DNA of 64,000 bases from Candidatus Methylophosphatis roskildensis (GCA_016708905.1 JADJEV010000005.1:744001-808000); one strand, 5' to 3'; shown: positions 33,510-42,223, counted from the stretch's first letter. Program-made: numbers and translations. Notes: a model not told the origin generated them from the sequence alone.

Positions 33510-35442
33510 CTAGACTGAAGTTCCTTTGACCGCGGGACGAGTTTTCATTGTATTTCGAGGGGTTATGTCGAAATCGTGGTTGCGTGTTCTGCCTACACGC
33601 GGATCTGATCAAGCAGCGCCATCGCGCGTTGGTGCACCGGGTTTGGGGTTGTAACGACCTCGAAGCTTGGGGCGTCAGGGGCAGCCGCTGGCGTGCGGCA
33701 GGTATTGCGCACGAGGGTGGCCAATTCAGCCATCAAGGTGGAAAAACTGTGTGCCGGCGTATTGTCCTCGAGGCTATGACGGGCAACCTTGTTCAGCGTG
33801 GCTTCAGAGCGCATGGCAGGTGCCACGGGGTCGCGCGTCGCTTTGGCTTGCTGGTCGGTATCGGCAAACATCAGTGCGCGCCAGGCTTCACGCATGTGCC
33901 ACTCGACGTAGTAGGCGAGCATGCACACAAAGATGTGCGAGCGCACCCGCTCGGCCAGGCGGTGATGAATCGGGCGCACCTTCAGGTCGATGGTCTTGAG
34001 CGAGCGGAAGGCGCGCTCGACGTTGGCCAGCGATTTGTAGCTGCGCACGCACTGTGCCGCCTCCATGTGCTCGGAGGACACCGAGGTGCGAATGATGTAC
34101 AGGCCATCCAGCGCCGCTTCAGCGGCGATGCTGTCCGGTTTGCGCGTGAAGGAGAAGCTCGTCTCGCCGATCGCCAGTTCGAAGTGTTTGGCGACCTTGT
34201 ACTGATTGACGATCTTGCCCACGCGCCGCCGATCTCATCCTTGCCGGCGAGCTTGGCGGCCTCGACTCGGGCCTTGATCTTGTCGAGCTTGTTCTGCGTC
34301 GCACACAGCAGCTCTTCGCGCTTGTACGCGCGCAGCCTGGCCAGTTGCGGATTGCGGCAGGCCACCAGGCGCTCCCCGGGGTAGTCCGGCGAGCTCAGTT
34401 CGATCAGATTGCGCTCATCGAACAAGCCGAGCTGCAACTGTCCCTGCTCGATCAGCGCGCGGATCGAAACGCTCTTGAGCGCCGTGATCCAGCCGATGCC
34501 ATCGCTATCGCGCATCTGGGCGATGGCCTTTTGCGAGATCATTCCCCGGTCGCCCACCATCACCATGCGCTCGATGCCAAAATCGGTGCGCAAGCGCTGC
34601 ACCTCGGGCATGAATGTGGTGCTGTCCGAGGTGTTGCCCGCATGCACCGAAACCGCGACCGGACAGCCTCGTGCGTCCGTGACCAAGCCGTAATTGACCT
34701 GCAGCATGCCGTGCTTGCCATCGCGGCTGTAGCCGCGCTTGGCCAGCGGACAGGTGGTGCCCTCGAAGTAACTGGACGACAGATCGTAGAGCACCAAGCT
34801 GTCCGTGCCCAAATGCCGCGCGGCGAGCTTCTTCTCAATGGCCTCCTGGCGCAGCAGCAACCAGTCCATCGCCGCGTACAGATCGTCCTCGCTCGCCTCG
34901 GTCACCGCGAAGTCTTGCGCCAGCGTCGTCGTGTGCCACCAGCGCGTGGTGGCCAGCTTGGTCTGGGGCGCCACGATGCGCGAGGCCACCATCGCTAGCA
35001 CCCGATCGCGTTCGCGACACGGCTTGGTGGCGATCAGCGAGGCCAGCCCCAGGCGCTGCATCGCAGTGGCCACCGCCTGCACGTGGCCATGGGCACGTGA
35101 GCGCGCAATCTCGAAACCTTGCGCGACCGGGCATAACCGCTCGCCGCGCAGCACTGCCCGGATCGCCTCGACCTGCGCGTGCGAAAGACTGGACAGGTTG
35201 GCCAGTGTGCGCTTGCCGACCCTTGCACCGTCACGGTAGGACTCCCGTAGCAAAACGGTCGGCGCTGATCCGCGGTTCGGCACGATATGAATATGCATGC
35301 CTACAATAATAGACGATTATACGACTTATAGCAACACGCACTACATGCCTACATTATGCTGGCGGACAATCACCGTATCTCGGTGATTTGACGCGCTAAT
35401 TCGCACAAACAACCGCCGTCTTTCGGGGGAACTTCAGGCTAG
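33510..35442. mobile_element. IS1634-like insertion sequence, inactive
   Basis: An approximately 1.9-kb element with one frameshifted transposase gene. CTAGACTGAAGTTCC at 33510-33524 and GGAACTTCAGGCTAG at 35428-35442 are inverted with one mismatch and could be the terminal repeats. The right one overlaps the stop codon of the porin-like gene. The ends are a proposal; no target duplication could be identified. Confidence 0.5.
33593..35298 (-). pseudogene. IS1634-family (IS4-like DDE) transposase, frameshifted
   Basis: Two frames together cover a complete transposase of about 570 residues. The first (35298 to about 34228) has SLVLYDLSSSYFEGT (first Asp), MVMVGDRGMISQKAIAQM (second Asp) and the helical region LDKIKARVEAAKLAGKDEIG. 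The second (about 34222 to 33593) resumes with GKIVNQYKVAKHFELAIGET and carries the Glu-region VERAFRSLKTIDLKVRPIHH. A single-base deletion near 34225 separates them. The rest is undamaged, so inactivation looks recent. Confidence 0.85.
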
Positions 35443-36311
35443 AAGCTGTGCCTCACGCCGAGCGAAATGCCGTTGCCCCCGGCCGCAGCCACCCCGGTTT
35501 CGACTTCGCCACCGCCGAGCCGAAATAGCCCGTTCGGGTCGTTCGACAGACGCGTGTAGAAGGCATAGATCGCTGTCTGCGCGGACAGGCCATGCTCGTA
35601 TCCCAAGGATAGCTGACGCGTGCCGCCCACCCCGGTGACGAGGTTTCCGGAGATGTCCGCAGCGCGGGCAAAGTTCAGACGAAGCGCACCATCCCCGACA
35701 CGTTGTGCGAGACCGATCCACCAGGCCTGCTGGCGGGCATCGCGGGCGTCGACGTCGTGACGCAGGCGCTCCCAGCCGGCCGATATCTGCGCGCCGCCGA
35801 ATCGGTAGGCAGTACCGAGCCGCCAGCCATCGTCGCTCGCACCCGGCCCGTACCAATCCTGCGCCCGCTCATGGGTGGCGAAGGCTCGCCAGGCACCGCG
35901 CTCATAGGTCGCCCCAGTGGACCACCAGTTCGGCTGCTGCTGGTGGAGTCCGGTCGTTTCGGCACGGGCGGCGCTGAATTGACCTGCGAAACCGCGCCCA
36001 GTGCTCAGCGTCGCCGCGCTGCGCTCGATTCGAAGCGACGGCGCCATGCCGAGCCCGCCATCGCGCATCGAGCCTGCCGGCAGGAATAGCAGATGGCTCC
36101 GAGCGACCAGCGGCAGCCGGCCGGCGGAGAATCCGGTCGCCGCAGCAGGAGAGTCGGGATGAGAGTCAGGACGGAATTCGCGCCACAGTGCTGCCAGGCC
36201 GCTGCCGAGCGGATCGCCGCGCGCCGAAAACGCAACTGCGTCGTCGGCCGCCTGCACCGGCAGGCCGATCATTGCCGATAAGGCGAAGAGTGCGCTTTTT
36301 GTCATTTTCAT
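35439..36311 (-). CDS. Porin-like outer-membrane beta-barrel protein
   Basis: 290 residues. The start at 36311 (CGGGGG before ATG) gives a signal peptide (ALFALSAMIGLPVQA). The second half consists of alternating amphipathic strands such as WWSTGATYERGAWRAFATHE, GWRLGTAYRFGGAQISAGWE and RQLSLGYEHGLSAQTAIYAF. The end GISLGVRHSF has the terminal Phe needed for BAM assembly. It is shorter than usual Gram-negative porins (350-400) and lacks the typical first strand, so it may be a divergent or trimmed porin. Confidence 0.7.
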   Translation of the reverse strand: MKMTKSALFALSAMIGLPVQAADDAVAFSARGDPLGSGLAALWREFRPDSHPDSPAAATGFSAGRLPLVARSHLLFLPAGSMRDGGLGMAPSLRIERSAATLSTGRGFAGQFSAARAETTGLHQQQPNWWSTGATYERGAWRAFATHERAQDWYGPGASDDGWRLGTAYRFGGAQISAGWERLRHDVDARDARQQAWWIGLAQRVGDGALRLNFARAADISGNLVTGVGGTRQLSLGYEHGLSAQTAIYAFYTRLSNDPNGLFRLGGGEVETGVAAAGGNGISLGVRHSF

Positions 36312-36777
36312 CCCCCGTTGAAAGAGCTGCCGCCCACTTGTCTTTTTAGGCCGCACGGGCGCGCGGCGCAAGTGGATGGATCAGGACGAATCAAAATGAC
36401 ACTTGCCCGGACTTCAGCCGATCAGGTCTCTCGATCGTCGATGTGACAATACTGGAATTTCGTACACCAGCAACGCCTGCGGATGGCCTTGGGATCAACG
36501 CGAATGCACTGTCAGAGCCGTAGTATTGTGCGAGTTCGCATGTCGATCCCCTCGATGGTCGGCAGGAAATGCGCCGATGCCGCGATCATTCGGGCCAACC
36601 TGACCTCCGTAGCAGCCACATACGCCCCGAGCCGTTGGATTCATGCTTCGATTGCTCGACACGAGCAGCCCCACCGCGCTGCAAATTGTCGCGGCGCGGA
36701 GTTGAGTCAGATGGTTGGGCCGATCTGAAAGTCGGTGCTTGCCGGGGAGCAGCGCCCCGTGGGCGCCACCTCATCGA
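36312..36777. other. Intergenic region, no gene seen
   Basis: 466 bases between the porin-like gene and folE2, both read leftward. No frame with plausible composition or homology was found, and no convincing promoter or terminator could be picked out. Confidence 0.5.
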
Positions 36778-37578
36778 TCAACGGTTCTCGCCTTCGATCA
36801 AAGCGTATGCGGAATGGTTGTGGATCGACTCGAAGTTCTCCGATTCCACTGTGAAGCGCGCGATGCGCGCATCGTCCTTGAGTCTCAACGCTATGTCGCG
36901 CACCAGATCCTCGACGAACTTGGGGTTGTCGTAGGCACGCTCGGTCACGTATTTCTCGTCGGGCCGCTTGAGGAGGCCGTAGACTTCGCAGGAAGCTTCT
37001 TCCTCGGCTATGCGCACCAGCTCCTCGATCGCTACGTCACGCCGCAATTCAACGCTGATATTGATGATCGAGCGCTGATTGTGCGCCCCGTAGTCGGATA
37101 TCTTCTTCGAGCAAGGGCAGAGGCTGGTGACCGGCACCGCGACCTTCAGGGTGACACGCAACGGTTTGCTCGGCAGCTTTTCCACGACCACGCCGGCGTC
37201 GATGTCGAGCAGGCTCTCGACCCCGGAAACCGGTGCCTGCTTGCGCGTGAAGTAAGGGAAACTCACTTCGATGCGGCCTGCACTAGCGTCCAGCCGGTAG
37301 AGCATGTCTGCACACATTCCACGCAGTCCATCCAGCGTGATCGCATCAACCTGCGCCTCCAGCAGTTCGACGAAGCGGGACATGTGGGTGCCCTTTACGT
37401 CGGGTGGCAGGGCGATCGTCATGGCCAGCGTGGCAATCGTGGCCACGCTGCCGCCGTCGGCACAACGCACTGCCATCGGGTAACGCAGCCCCCTGACACC
37501 GACGCGCTGGATTTCCAGATCGCGCGAGTCTTCGGTGGACTGGATGTCGGGGAGAAAGAACTTTTCCGGTGCGTTCAT
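36778..37578 (-). CDS. folE2: GTP cyclohydrolase FolE2 (type IB)
   Basis: 266 residues from ATG at 37578 with ribosome binding site AGGAGA. It makes 7,8-dihydroneopterin triphosphate from GTP for folate and other pterins. Motifs are VGVRGLRYPM, GTHMSRFVELLE, VTSLCPCSKKISDYGAHNQR (catalytic Cys) and IHNHSAYALIEGE. GTP cyclohydrolases recur in LitR-type regulons, where pterin serves photolyase/cryptochrome cofactors. Here it follows a glutathione peroxidase relic and the 37975 frame behind a twin-operator promoter. Confidence 0.95.
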   Translation of the reverse strand: MNAPEKFFLPDIQSTEDSRDLEIQRVGVRGLRYPMAVRCADGGSVATIATLAMTIALPPDVKGTHMSRFVELLEAQVDAITLDGLRGMCADMLYRLDASAGRIEVSFPYFTRKQAPVSGVESLLDIDAGVVVEKLPSKPLRVTLKVAVPVTSLCPCSKKISDYGAHNQRSIINISVELRRDVAIEELVRIAEEEASCEVYGLLKRPDEKYVTERAYDNPKFVEDLVRDIALRLKDDARIARFTVESENFESIHNHSAYALIEGENR

Positions 37579-37589
37579 GCTGTCTCCTG

Positions 37590-37915
37590 AGGGGTGTGAC
37601 TTTGAGAAATGGGCCGGATCCGGAAACCGTAGTCTTGACGAACATGGGAAAAGTGACGCTGTAGTTGACTCGACAGAAGTCTGCGATCTGCCGCTCGCTT
37701 TCCGGCTCCTGGCGTCCGAAGTCGTTGGATGGGACACCCAGCACCATCAGGCCATGCTCCCGATATTTGCGGAAGAGAACCTCCTGGCCCTGGTACTGGG
37801 GCGCGAAGCCGCACTGCCTCGCGGTATCCACCAGAAACAGCACTTGGCCTTGGTACAGGCACAGCGAGCGTTCGGCGCCACCCAGCAAAGGCGTGAAGCG
37901 ATAGTGCAGCAGCAC
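37590..37915 (-). pseudogene. Glutathione peroxidase, 3'-truncated
   Basis: From GTG at 37915: FTPLLGGAERSLCLYQGQVL, then FLVDTARQCGFAPQYQGQEV with the peroxidatic Cys, VLGVPSNDFGRQEP (Gln site) and VNYSVTFPMFVKTTVSGSGP. The family's last third, including the WNF motif with catalytic Trp/Asn, is missing. Homology stops just before the folE2 ribosome binding site, and the frame then runs on out of phase into folE2. A 3' deletion joined to folE2 is likely. The N-terminus is also short. It is probably inactive. Confidence 0.75.
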
Positions 37916-37974
37916 CGGACGAGCTAACGACCAGCGCGGCGAGGTGTTTGGTGGGAAACGCCATTCGCGCCACC

Positions 37975-38280
37975 TCAGTGCGCGGCCACCGAGCCGCAGC
38001 AAAACCCCGCAGCCTTCGCCCGAAGCGGCGCCAGCATCACGCTGCGATGCAAAGCAATCATACGTTCGAGCCCCGGTTCGGCGTCCGGTTCGATCGGAAT
38101 GGTCGCGGAGGAGCGAACCGTAACAGGCGCGCTAATCGCATCCTGACCGGAAACCGCTGCGTGGGCGCCACCTGCAGGTCTAACGCCGAGCGCGGCAGCT
38201 ACGGAAATGAAAAGCAAGGAAGCAATGAGCCAGCGTCGTGAAGCGGTTGTTGCGCCAATCGACATAGATCTCGCTTTCAT
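37975..38280 (-). CDS. Small exported protein behind the second twin operator
   Basis: 101 residues. The signal peptide is SRRWLIASLLFISVAAALGV; the mature part is Pro/Ala-rich and ends AKAAGFCCGSVAAH with a Cys-Cys pair. Family not recognised. Its ATG is 3 nt from an operator palindrome, mirroring the frame at 30747-31040, which supports a shared control mechanism. It is the first gene of a group continuing with the glutathione peroxidase relic and folE2. Confidence 0.6.
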   Translation of the reverse strand: MKARSMSIGATTASRRWLIASLLFISVAAALGVRPAGGAHAAVSGQDAISAPVTVRSSATIPIEPDAEPGLERMIALHRSVMLAPLRAKAAGFCCGSVAAH

Positions 38281-38283
38281 GAT

Positions 38284-38296
38284 TTGTCCTAAACAA
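38284..38296. promoter_or_regulatory. Operator half-degenerate palindrome (second locus)
   Basis: TTGTCCTAAACAA, two positions off the consensus TTGTCCTGGACAA. It is centred 63 bp from the perfect copy at 38346-38360, the same spacing as at 31042/31105. Confidence 0.6.
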
Positions 38297-38313
38297 TATG
38301 TATAAGATAGTTC

Positions 38314-38342
38314 AAATTACCATCATTACGGGGCTATGTCAA
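38314..38342 (-). promoter_or_regulatory. Promoter of the 37975-folE2 group
   Basis: On the minus strand TTGACA (38337-38342), a 17-bp spacer and TAATTT (38314-38319). A TATCTT is also present further downstream at 38304-38309. The -35 box lies 3 bp from the upstream operator, as at the first locus. Confidence 0.55.
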
Positions 38343-38345
38343 TCT

Positions 38346-38360
38346 TTTGTCCTGGACAAA
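38346..38360. promoter_or_regulatory. Operator palindrome (second locus, upstream copy)
   Basis: TTTGTCCTGGACAAA, a perfect 15-bp palindrome. The following 270 bases to the lipase promoter hold no gene I can support. Confidence 0.7.
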
Positions 38361-38630
38361 CCAGCAATCACCTCCGCAAATTGCGGGCGCGGCCGATGGG
38401 CGCCGGAAAGCGCAACAGCGGACTTGGCAGTTGATCCCTGCGGGTCTCGGAGCGCCCTTACGGATTTCCGCTGTGCGATCGCGACGTTCCAGGGGACCGC
38501 GTCGACCGGATCGAGAAGCCGAAACCCCCTAGGCGGCTTCCGAACGCCGCTTGCTTCAGTACGAAGGTATCCACACGCGACGGTGAATTCGCAGGTTGTC
38601 GGTGGTGGGTGCTGCCCGAGCAAGCGGCAT

Positions 38631-38659
38631 TTGACCAGCGTCCAGAAACCCACGATACT
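38631..38659 (+). promoter_or_regulatory. Promoter of the lipoprotein hydrolase gene
   Basis: TTGACC (38631-38636), a 17-bp spacer and GATACT (38654-38659), 33 bp before the ATG at 38693. Confidence 0.5.
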
Positions 38660-38692
38660 CGCTAGCCCAAACGAATAGCGTCCTTTTTGCCC

Positions 38693-39658
38693 ATGAAGCC
38701 GGTCTTGCCGCTCGTGCTGCTGCTTACCGTCCTGGCCGGCTGCAGCTTCGCCGAGCGCAATGCCGAGAAGGACAAGGGCGATCCGGGGCGCCTGCCATCC
38801 GCCGGGCGGGCCGTGACATTGCCAGGACTCGGCCCGTGCAACGAAAGCAAGGATCGAACGCTGCATCTCGACCCGCAGCAATCGGTTAACGTCTTGGTGC
38901 ATGGCTGCAATGGTTCGACCGGCAATTTCCGGGCTCTGGCTGAGGTTCTTGCCTTCCACGGTCAGCAATCCGCCTGTTTCACCTACGACGACCGCGACAG
39001 CCTGAGGATCAGTTCCGCTCAGTTGGCGGCAGCGGTCGACGCGCTCGCACGGTACCTCGAACAGCCGCGGATCACGGTGATTGGCCACAGCATGGGAGGC
39101 CTTGTTGCCCGAAGAGCGCTGACAGACGCCTCCCGCGATTGGGGGATCGGTCGGCACATGGACCTGAAACTGGTCACGATCTCGGCGCCGTTTGCCGGTA
39201 TTGCTTCGGCCCGCTTTTGCGCCGTCCCGCTGCTGCGTTTCGCAAGCCTCGGGCTCAACGACGTTGCCTGCTGGCTGATCAGCGGCGACAAGTGGTACGA
39301 GATCACCGACGCCTCGGACTTCATCCGTCAGCCCGGCCCACTGGCGCCGCAGGTTCACGGCCACCTCAACGTAGCGACCGATGAGCGCGACAGCTGCCGC
39401 CGACGCGATGGCATCGGCCGATGTGTCGTCGACGACTATGTCTTCAGCCTTGCCGAACAGCGATATCCACTGGTCACCGGCTTGCCGGGGACGACCGACA
39501 TTGAAGTCCGCGCTGGGCACGTCGAGATCGTCGGCGAACCAGGCGTCATCCCATACAAACTGATAGCCATCCTCCAGCGAGAGGGCGTCGTTCGCACGAC
39601 GTCGCCCGAACTTCACGGCGCGTTCCAGGATCTGCTGGCGCGACTCTATGGGCGATGA
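38693..39658 (+). CDS. Lipoprotein alpha/beta hydrolase (lipase/esterase-like)
   Basis: 321 residues. The lipoprotein signal MKPVLPLVLLLTVLAGC has lipobox LAGC. The alpha/beta-hydrolase core contains VNVLVHGCNGSTGNF (oxyanion region), VIGHSMGGLVARRAL (nucleophile elbow, Ser) and SAPFAGIASARFC; a His near AGHVEIVGE is a candidate for the triad. It resembles the PGAP1/lipase-type hydrolases that act on acyl esters. A TTG at 38687 is an alternative start. It is transcribed away from the folE2 group from its own promoter. Confidence 0.85.
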   Translation: MKPVLPLVLLLTVLAGCSFAERNAEKDKGDPGRLPSAGRAVTLPGLGPCNESKDRTLHLDPQQSVNVLVHGCNGSTGNFRALAEVLAFHGQQSACFTYDDRDSLRISSAQLAAAVDALARYLEQPRITVIGHSMGGLVARRALTDASRDWGIGRHMDLKLVTISAPFAGIASARFCAVPLLRFASLGLNDVACWLISGDKWYEITDASDFIRQPGPLAPQVHGHLNVATDERDSCRRRDGIGRCVVDDYVFSLAEQRYPLVTGLPGTTDIEVRAGHVEIVGEPGVIPYKLIAILQREGVVRTTSPELHGAFQDLLARLYGR

Positions 39659-39869
39659 GTAGGAGCCTTACGGCATATCGTCCGGCACTGCACCAAATCG
39701 ACATGGGCAGACAGGCCACTCGTCGATCGCGCGAGCCGCGATCCGCAAACCGGCGCGGTGCATTGCGAGCGTCGGATCGATTGAATGCCCCCGCCACCCC
39801 GGAAGTCAGGCTCGCCGAGGCGTCCGAGGCAAGCAAGCCCTCAGGCCGGGACAGCGAGCGTGGCGGCGT

Positions 39870-40241
39870 TCAAGGCTTGCGGGAGCGCCACTGGATCGGT
39901 GGGCGCTTGGCAGAGACAGGCGTATCGACTTCATCGAGCGAGTAGGCGTCGGCGACATAGGCCGGACCTTTCATCACCATGACAATGAAGGCCGCAATGG
40001 CTCCAGTGAGGACTGCGGTCCAGTGCAGTAACAGCAGGCTGATGCAATAAATACCGACAGTTGACAACTGCGACACTGTCGCTGACTCGGGATCAGACAT
40101 CGACACGACGCGCCCCATCAGCCACGGAGCAACAAGCAGCAAGCTCCCGAGAATCAGGACTTTCGGCAGCAGACGCAGAACACGGCGCTCGAGCCCAGGA
40201 GGTGTCTCGACGAATCCGGGTAGTCGGTTGAAGGCGCTCAT
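39870..40241 (-). CDS. Small membrane protein, 123 aa
   Basis: Start ATG at 40241 (MSAFNRLPGFVETPPGLERR). Two strongly hydrophobic segments, VLILGSLLLVAPWLMG and ISLLLLHWTAVLTGAIAAFI, flank a short loop; the C-terminus is polar. I do not recognise the family, though the LPGFVETPPGLERR head looks conserved rather than random. The 298 bases upstream, to the SDR stop codon, hold no gene. Confidence 0.65.
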   Translation of the reverse strand: MSAFNRLPGFVETPPGLERRVLRLLPKVLILGSLLLVAPWLMGRVVSMSDPESATVSQLSTVGIYCISLLLLHWTAVLTGAIAAFIVMVMKGPAYVADAYSLDEVDTPVSAKRPPIQWRSRKP

Positions 40242-40539
40242 CGTCGATCCTCGCGCGAAATGAAGGCAAGACATCCAGTACGCTGGCCTGTAGCCGGCGA
40301 AAACGCCTGCCGCCAGTCTGCCGCAACAACCCAGTGGCCGGCGCGGGTGACCGCAGGCGTGGCGGCGGCGTCGCCACCCAGCGGAGCAACACATGAAGCA
40401 CGCTCGGGCTGCCATATGAAGCCTTGCGATGACCAACGCGAATCTTGGCCCGGCTCCCAGCGAACGCTCGTCGGCCTTGGCATTGTCAAGCCGCCGCGCG
40501 CGGAACTGAATCGGCTCGGTCGACGTTGATCCCGATCAA

Positions 40540-41292
40540 TTACTTGACCAACGGACGGATAGCCGAAAATCCGCCATCCAACGACCAGACCTGACCGGTG
40601 ACACGCGCAGCCTGCGCGGAGAGCAGCCAGACCATGAGTTCGGCCAATTCATCGGGCGCACCGATGCCCGGCAAAGGGTACTGACGCGCTGCCGCCTCGC
40701 GTCCTGCCGAACTGCCCAGAATGCGCGAGGCGGCCGGCGTATCCATAATGCCGGGGGCAACGGCATTGACGCGAATTCCGTTGGCAGCATAGGTGGCGGC
40801 GGCACCACGGACCAGTCCCTCGACCCCAGCCTTGGCCGCTGCAACAGCCTCGTGATTGGGAGTGCCGATACGTGCTGCGGCCGAGGACACCAACACCGCC
40901 GCACCGGGACTGTTTGCTTCCCGCAGGGCACCTACGAAGGCCGCCAGAGTGTGAAAGGCGCTGACGAGGTTGGCGCTCAGGCACTCGTCGAAATCTGTCT
41001 CGCTCATTCGATGCACGGCGCCAAGGCGGATGTTCCCGACACAATGGGCCAATGCGGTGGGTCGAATCTGGCTCGCTTTGGCGACATCGAGAATTTGCCG
41101 CGCCCCAGCGACCGTCGAGCAATCGGCAACAACCACAAGGTGACCACCGCCGACGAGTTTGCTGAGGACACGATCAAGGCCGACCGCCTCCCGACCGGAC
41201 AATATCAGCGACCAGCCTTCGGCCGCCAGCCGGCACGCGACAGCTTGACCGAGCCCGCCAGATGCGCCAGTGACAAGGGCGACTCCCTTCAT
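40540..41292 (-). CDS. SDR-family protein lacking the usual catalytic tyrosine
   Basis: 250 residues. The NAD(P) motif VALVTGASGGLGQAVACRL, the asparagine region LAHCVGNIRLG (NAG altered), Ser in VLVSSAAARIG and IRVNAVAPGIMDTPAA are present. In the Tyr-x3-Lys site, NHEAVAAAKAGVEGL, the lysine is kept but the tyrosine position is Val, so the standard mechanism is not possible. It may be a reductase with altered chemistry or a binding protein. It lies in a leftward series with small membrane proteins and a fasciclin gene. Confidence 0.88.
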   Translation of the reverse strand: MKGVALVTGASGGLGQAVACRLAAEGWSLILSGREAVGLDRVLSKLVGGGHLVVVADCSTVAGARQILDVAKASQIRPTALAHCVGNIRLGAVHRMSETDFDECLSANLVSAFHTLAAFVGALREANSPGAAVLVSSAAARIGTPNHEAVAAAKAGVEGLVRGAAATYAANGIRVNAVAPGIMDTPAASRILGSSAGREAAARQYPLPGIGAPDELAELMVWLLSAQAARVTGQVWSLDGGFSAIRPLVK

Positions 41293-41629
41293 GTCCGGAC
41301 CTCCGTTAGCAACTCAGTTGAGATGCGGAATTTGGCGGAAGATCATGAGTGCCCCGGACGCACCGTACGAAGCCGACCATGAATCTTGAAGAGAGGACCA
41401 TCCGTCCTCCGCCGCGCCCGACACCCGCGCGCCGGAAGCCGCCGCACCTGGAACACAGACAATTGCTGCCGAGCGGTTGGACCGAAGATGGCGTGCCGGT
41501 TCCGCGATTGCTCACCACGCATCGACTTCAAGCAGATGCAGTGCATTGCCGTCGCTCCCGACACCGCACGCCCACTCGTTGTCTTTTTCCTCCGCCGATT
41601 CGAAACACGCTTCGCCGATTCGGACGCAG
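41293..41629. other. Intergenic region, no gene seen
   Basis: About 337 bases between two leftward genes. Open frames here have poor composition on both strands and none was accepted. Confidence 0.4.
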
Positions 41630-41788
41630 TCAATCGCTGCGCGATGCCGTAAGGGGTAGTGACCTCATCGGCTTTTGACTGGCGGGAGAACGGGACATCT
41701 TCCTGAACTCGAAGATCGTCAGCGCCAATCCCAGCAAGGTCAGCGCGAAGCAGAAGACGCCCCAATAGAGCAATGTCATGTCACTCAT
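41630..41788 (-). CDS. Single-span small membrane protein, 52 aa
   Basis: MSDMTLLYWGVFCFALTLLG begins a single transmembrane helix ending LTIFEFRKM, followed by a polar tail. Its ATG overlaps the stop of the preceding 60-residue gene by eight bases, indicating translational coupling. The family is unknown. Confidence 0.55.
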   Translation of the reverse strand: MSDMTLLYWGVFCFALTLLGLALTIFEFRKMSRSPASQKPMRSLPLTASRSD

Positions 41789-41963
41789 CTGCTTGTGCCT
41801 TTAGTGTGAGTACTTTGAAGTAGATTCCGAAACAGAGAATGGCCGGCACCCACGTTGCGGTGAATAATCCGGCCTCTTTTTGACCGGCGAACCAGAGATA
41901 ACCGGAGATGGCGAAAGACACCATGACTGCCAGCAGAATGCATACGTCGGACATCTTGATCAC
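41781..41963 (-). CDS. Two-span small membrane protein, 60 aa
   Basis: The GTG at 41963 is chosen because AAAGGAGGAG lies at ideal distance; an ATG three codons on is possible. Two hydrophobic helices (VCILLAVMVSFAISGYLWFA and TWVPAILCFGIYFKVLTL) make a hairpin. It overlaps the next gene and follows another small membrane protein by 50 nt. Function unknown. Confidence 0.65.
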   Translation of the reverse strand: MIKMSDVCILLAVMVSFAISGYLWFAGQKEAGLFTATWVPAILCFGIYFKVLTLKAQADE

Positions 41964-42013
41964 GAGACTCCTCCTTTGATGTAGAGGAAACCAGTCGAGC
42001 GTTCGTCTGCCGC

Positions 42014-42223
42014 TCAAGAACGCTCCCAGAACCCCCACGCCGCAACCATCAAACAGGCCACCGCTGCCCCCGCGTGCAAACGCAGACTGGATTCGCCGGA
42101 TAGTTCGAACACGAAAGGCAGAATGCCGAAGATTCCCAGCGGAAGCCAAACCACAAATATCAGCGCAAGAGCGAACGCGCAGCGAGCGACGCGTGTTTGC
42201 CATTTGAGAGATCGCATTGGCAT
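42014..42223 (-). CDS. Small membrane protein, 69 aa
   Basis: Starts MPMRSLKWQTRVARCAFALA. Two hydrophobic helices follow (CAFALALIFVVWLPLGIFGI and HAGAAVACLMVAAWGFW). Unrecognised. It lies 101 nt downstream of the fasciclin gene in the same direction, so the fasciclin and three small membrane proteins may be cotranscribed from the operator-associated region at 42.9 kb. Confidence 0.55.
   Translation of the reverse strand: MPMRSLKWQTRVARCAFALALIFVVWLPLGIFGILPFVFELSGESSLRLHAGAAVACLMVAAWGFWERS

Noticed and set aside
37346..37589. Continuation of the glutathione peroxidase frame into folE2
   Set aside because: Sequence after the truncation point is the out-of-phase reading of folE2 and shows no peroxidase residues.
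38339..39616. 425-codon minus-strand frame opposite the lipoprotein hydrolase
   Set aside because: Shadow of a gene with a clear lipobox and GHSMGG motif on the plus strand.
41343..41765. 140-codon minus-strand frame
   Set aside because: It overlaps the small membrane protein at 41630-41788 in another frame and has random-looking composition.
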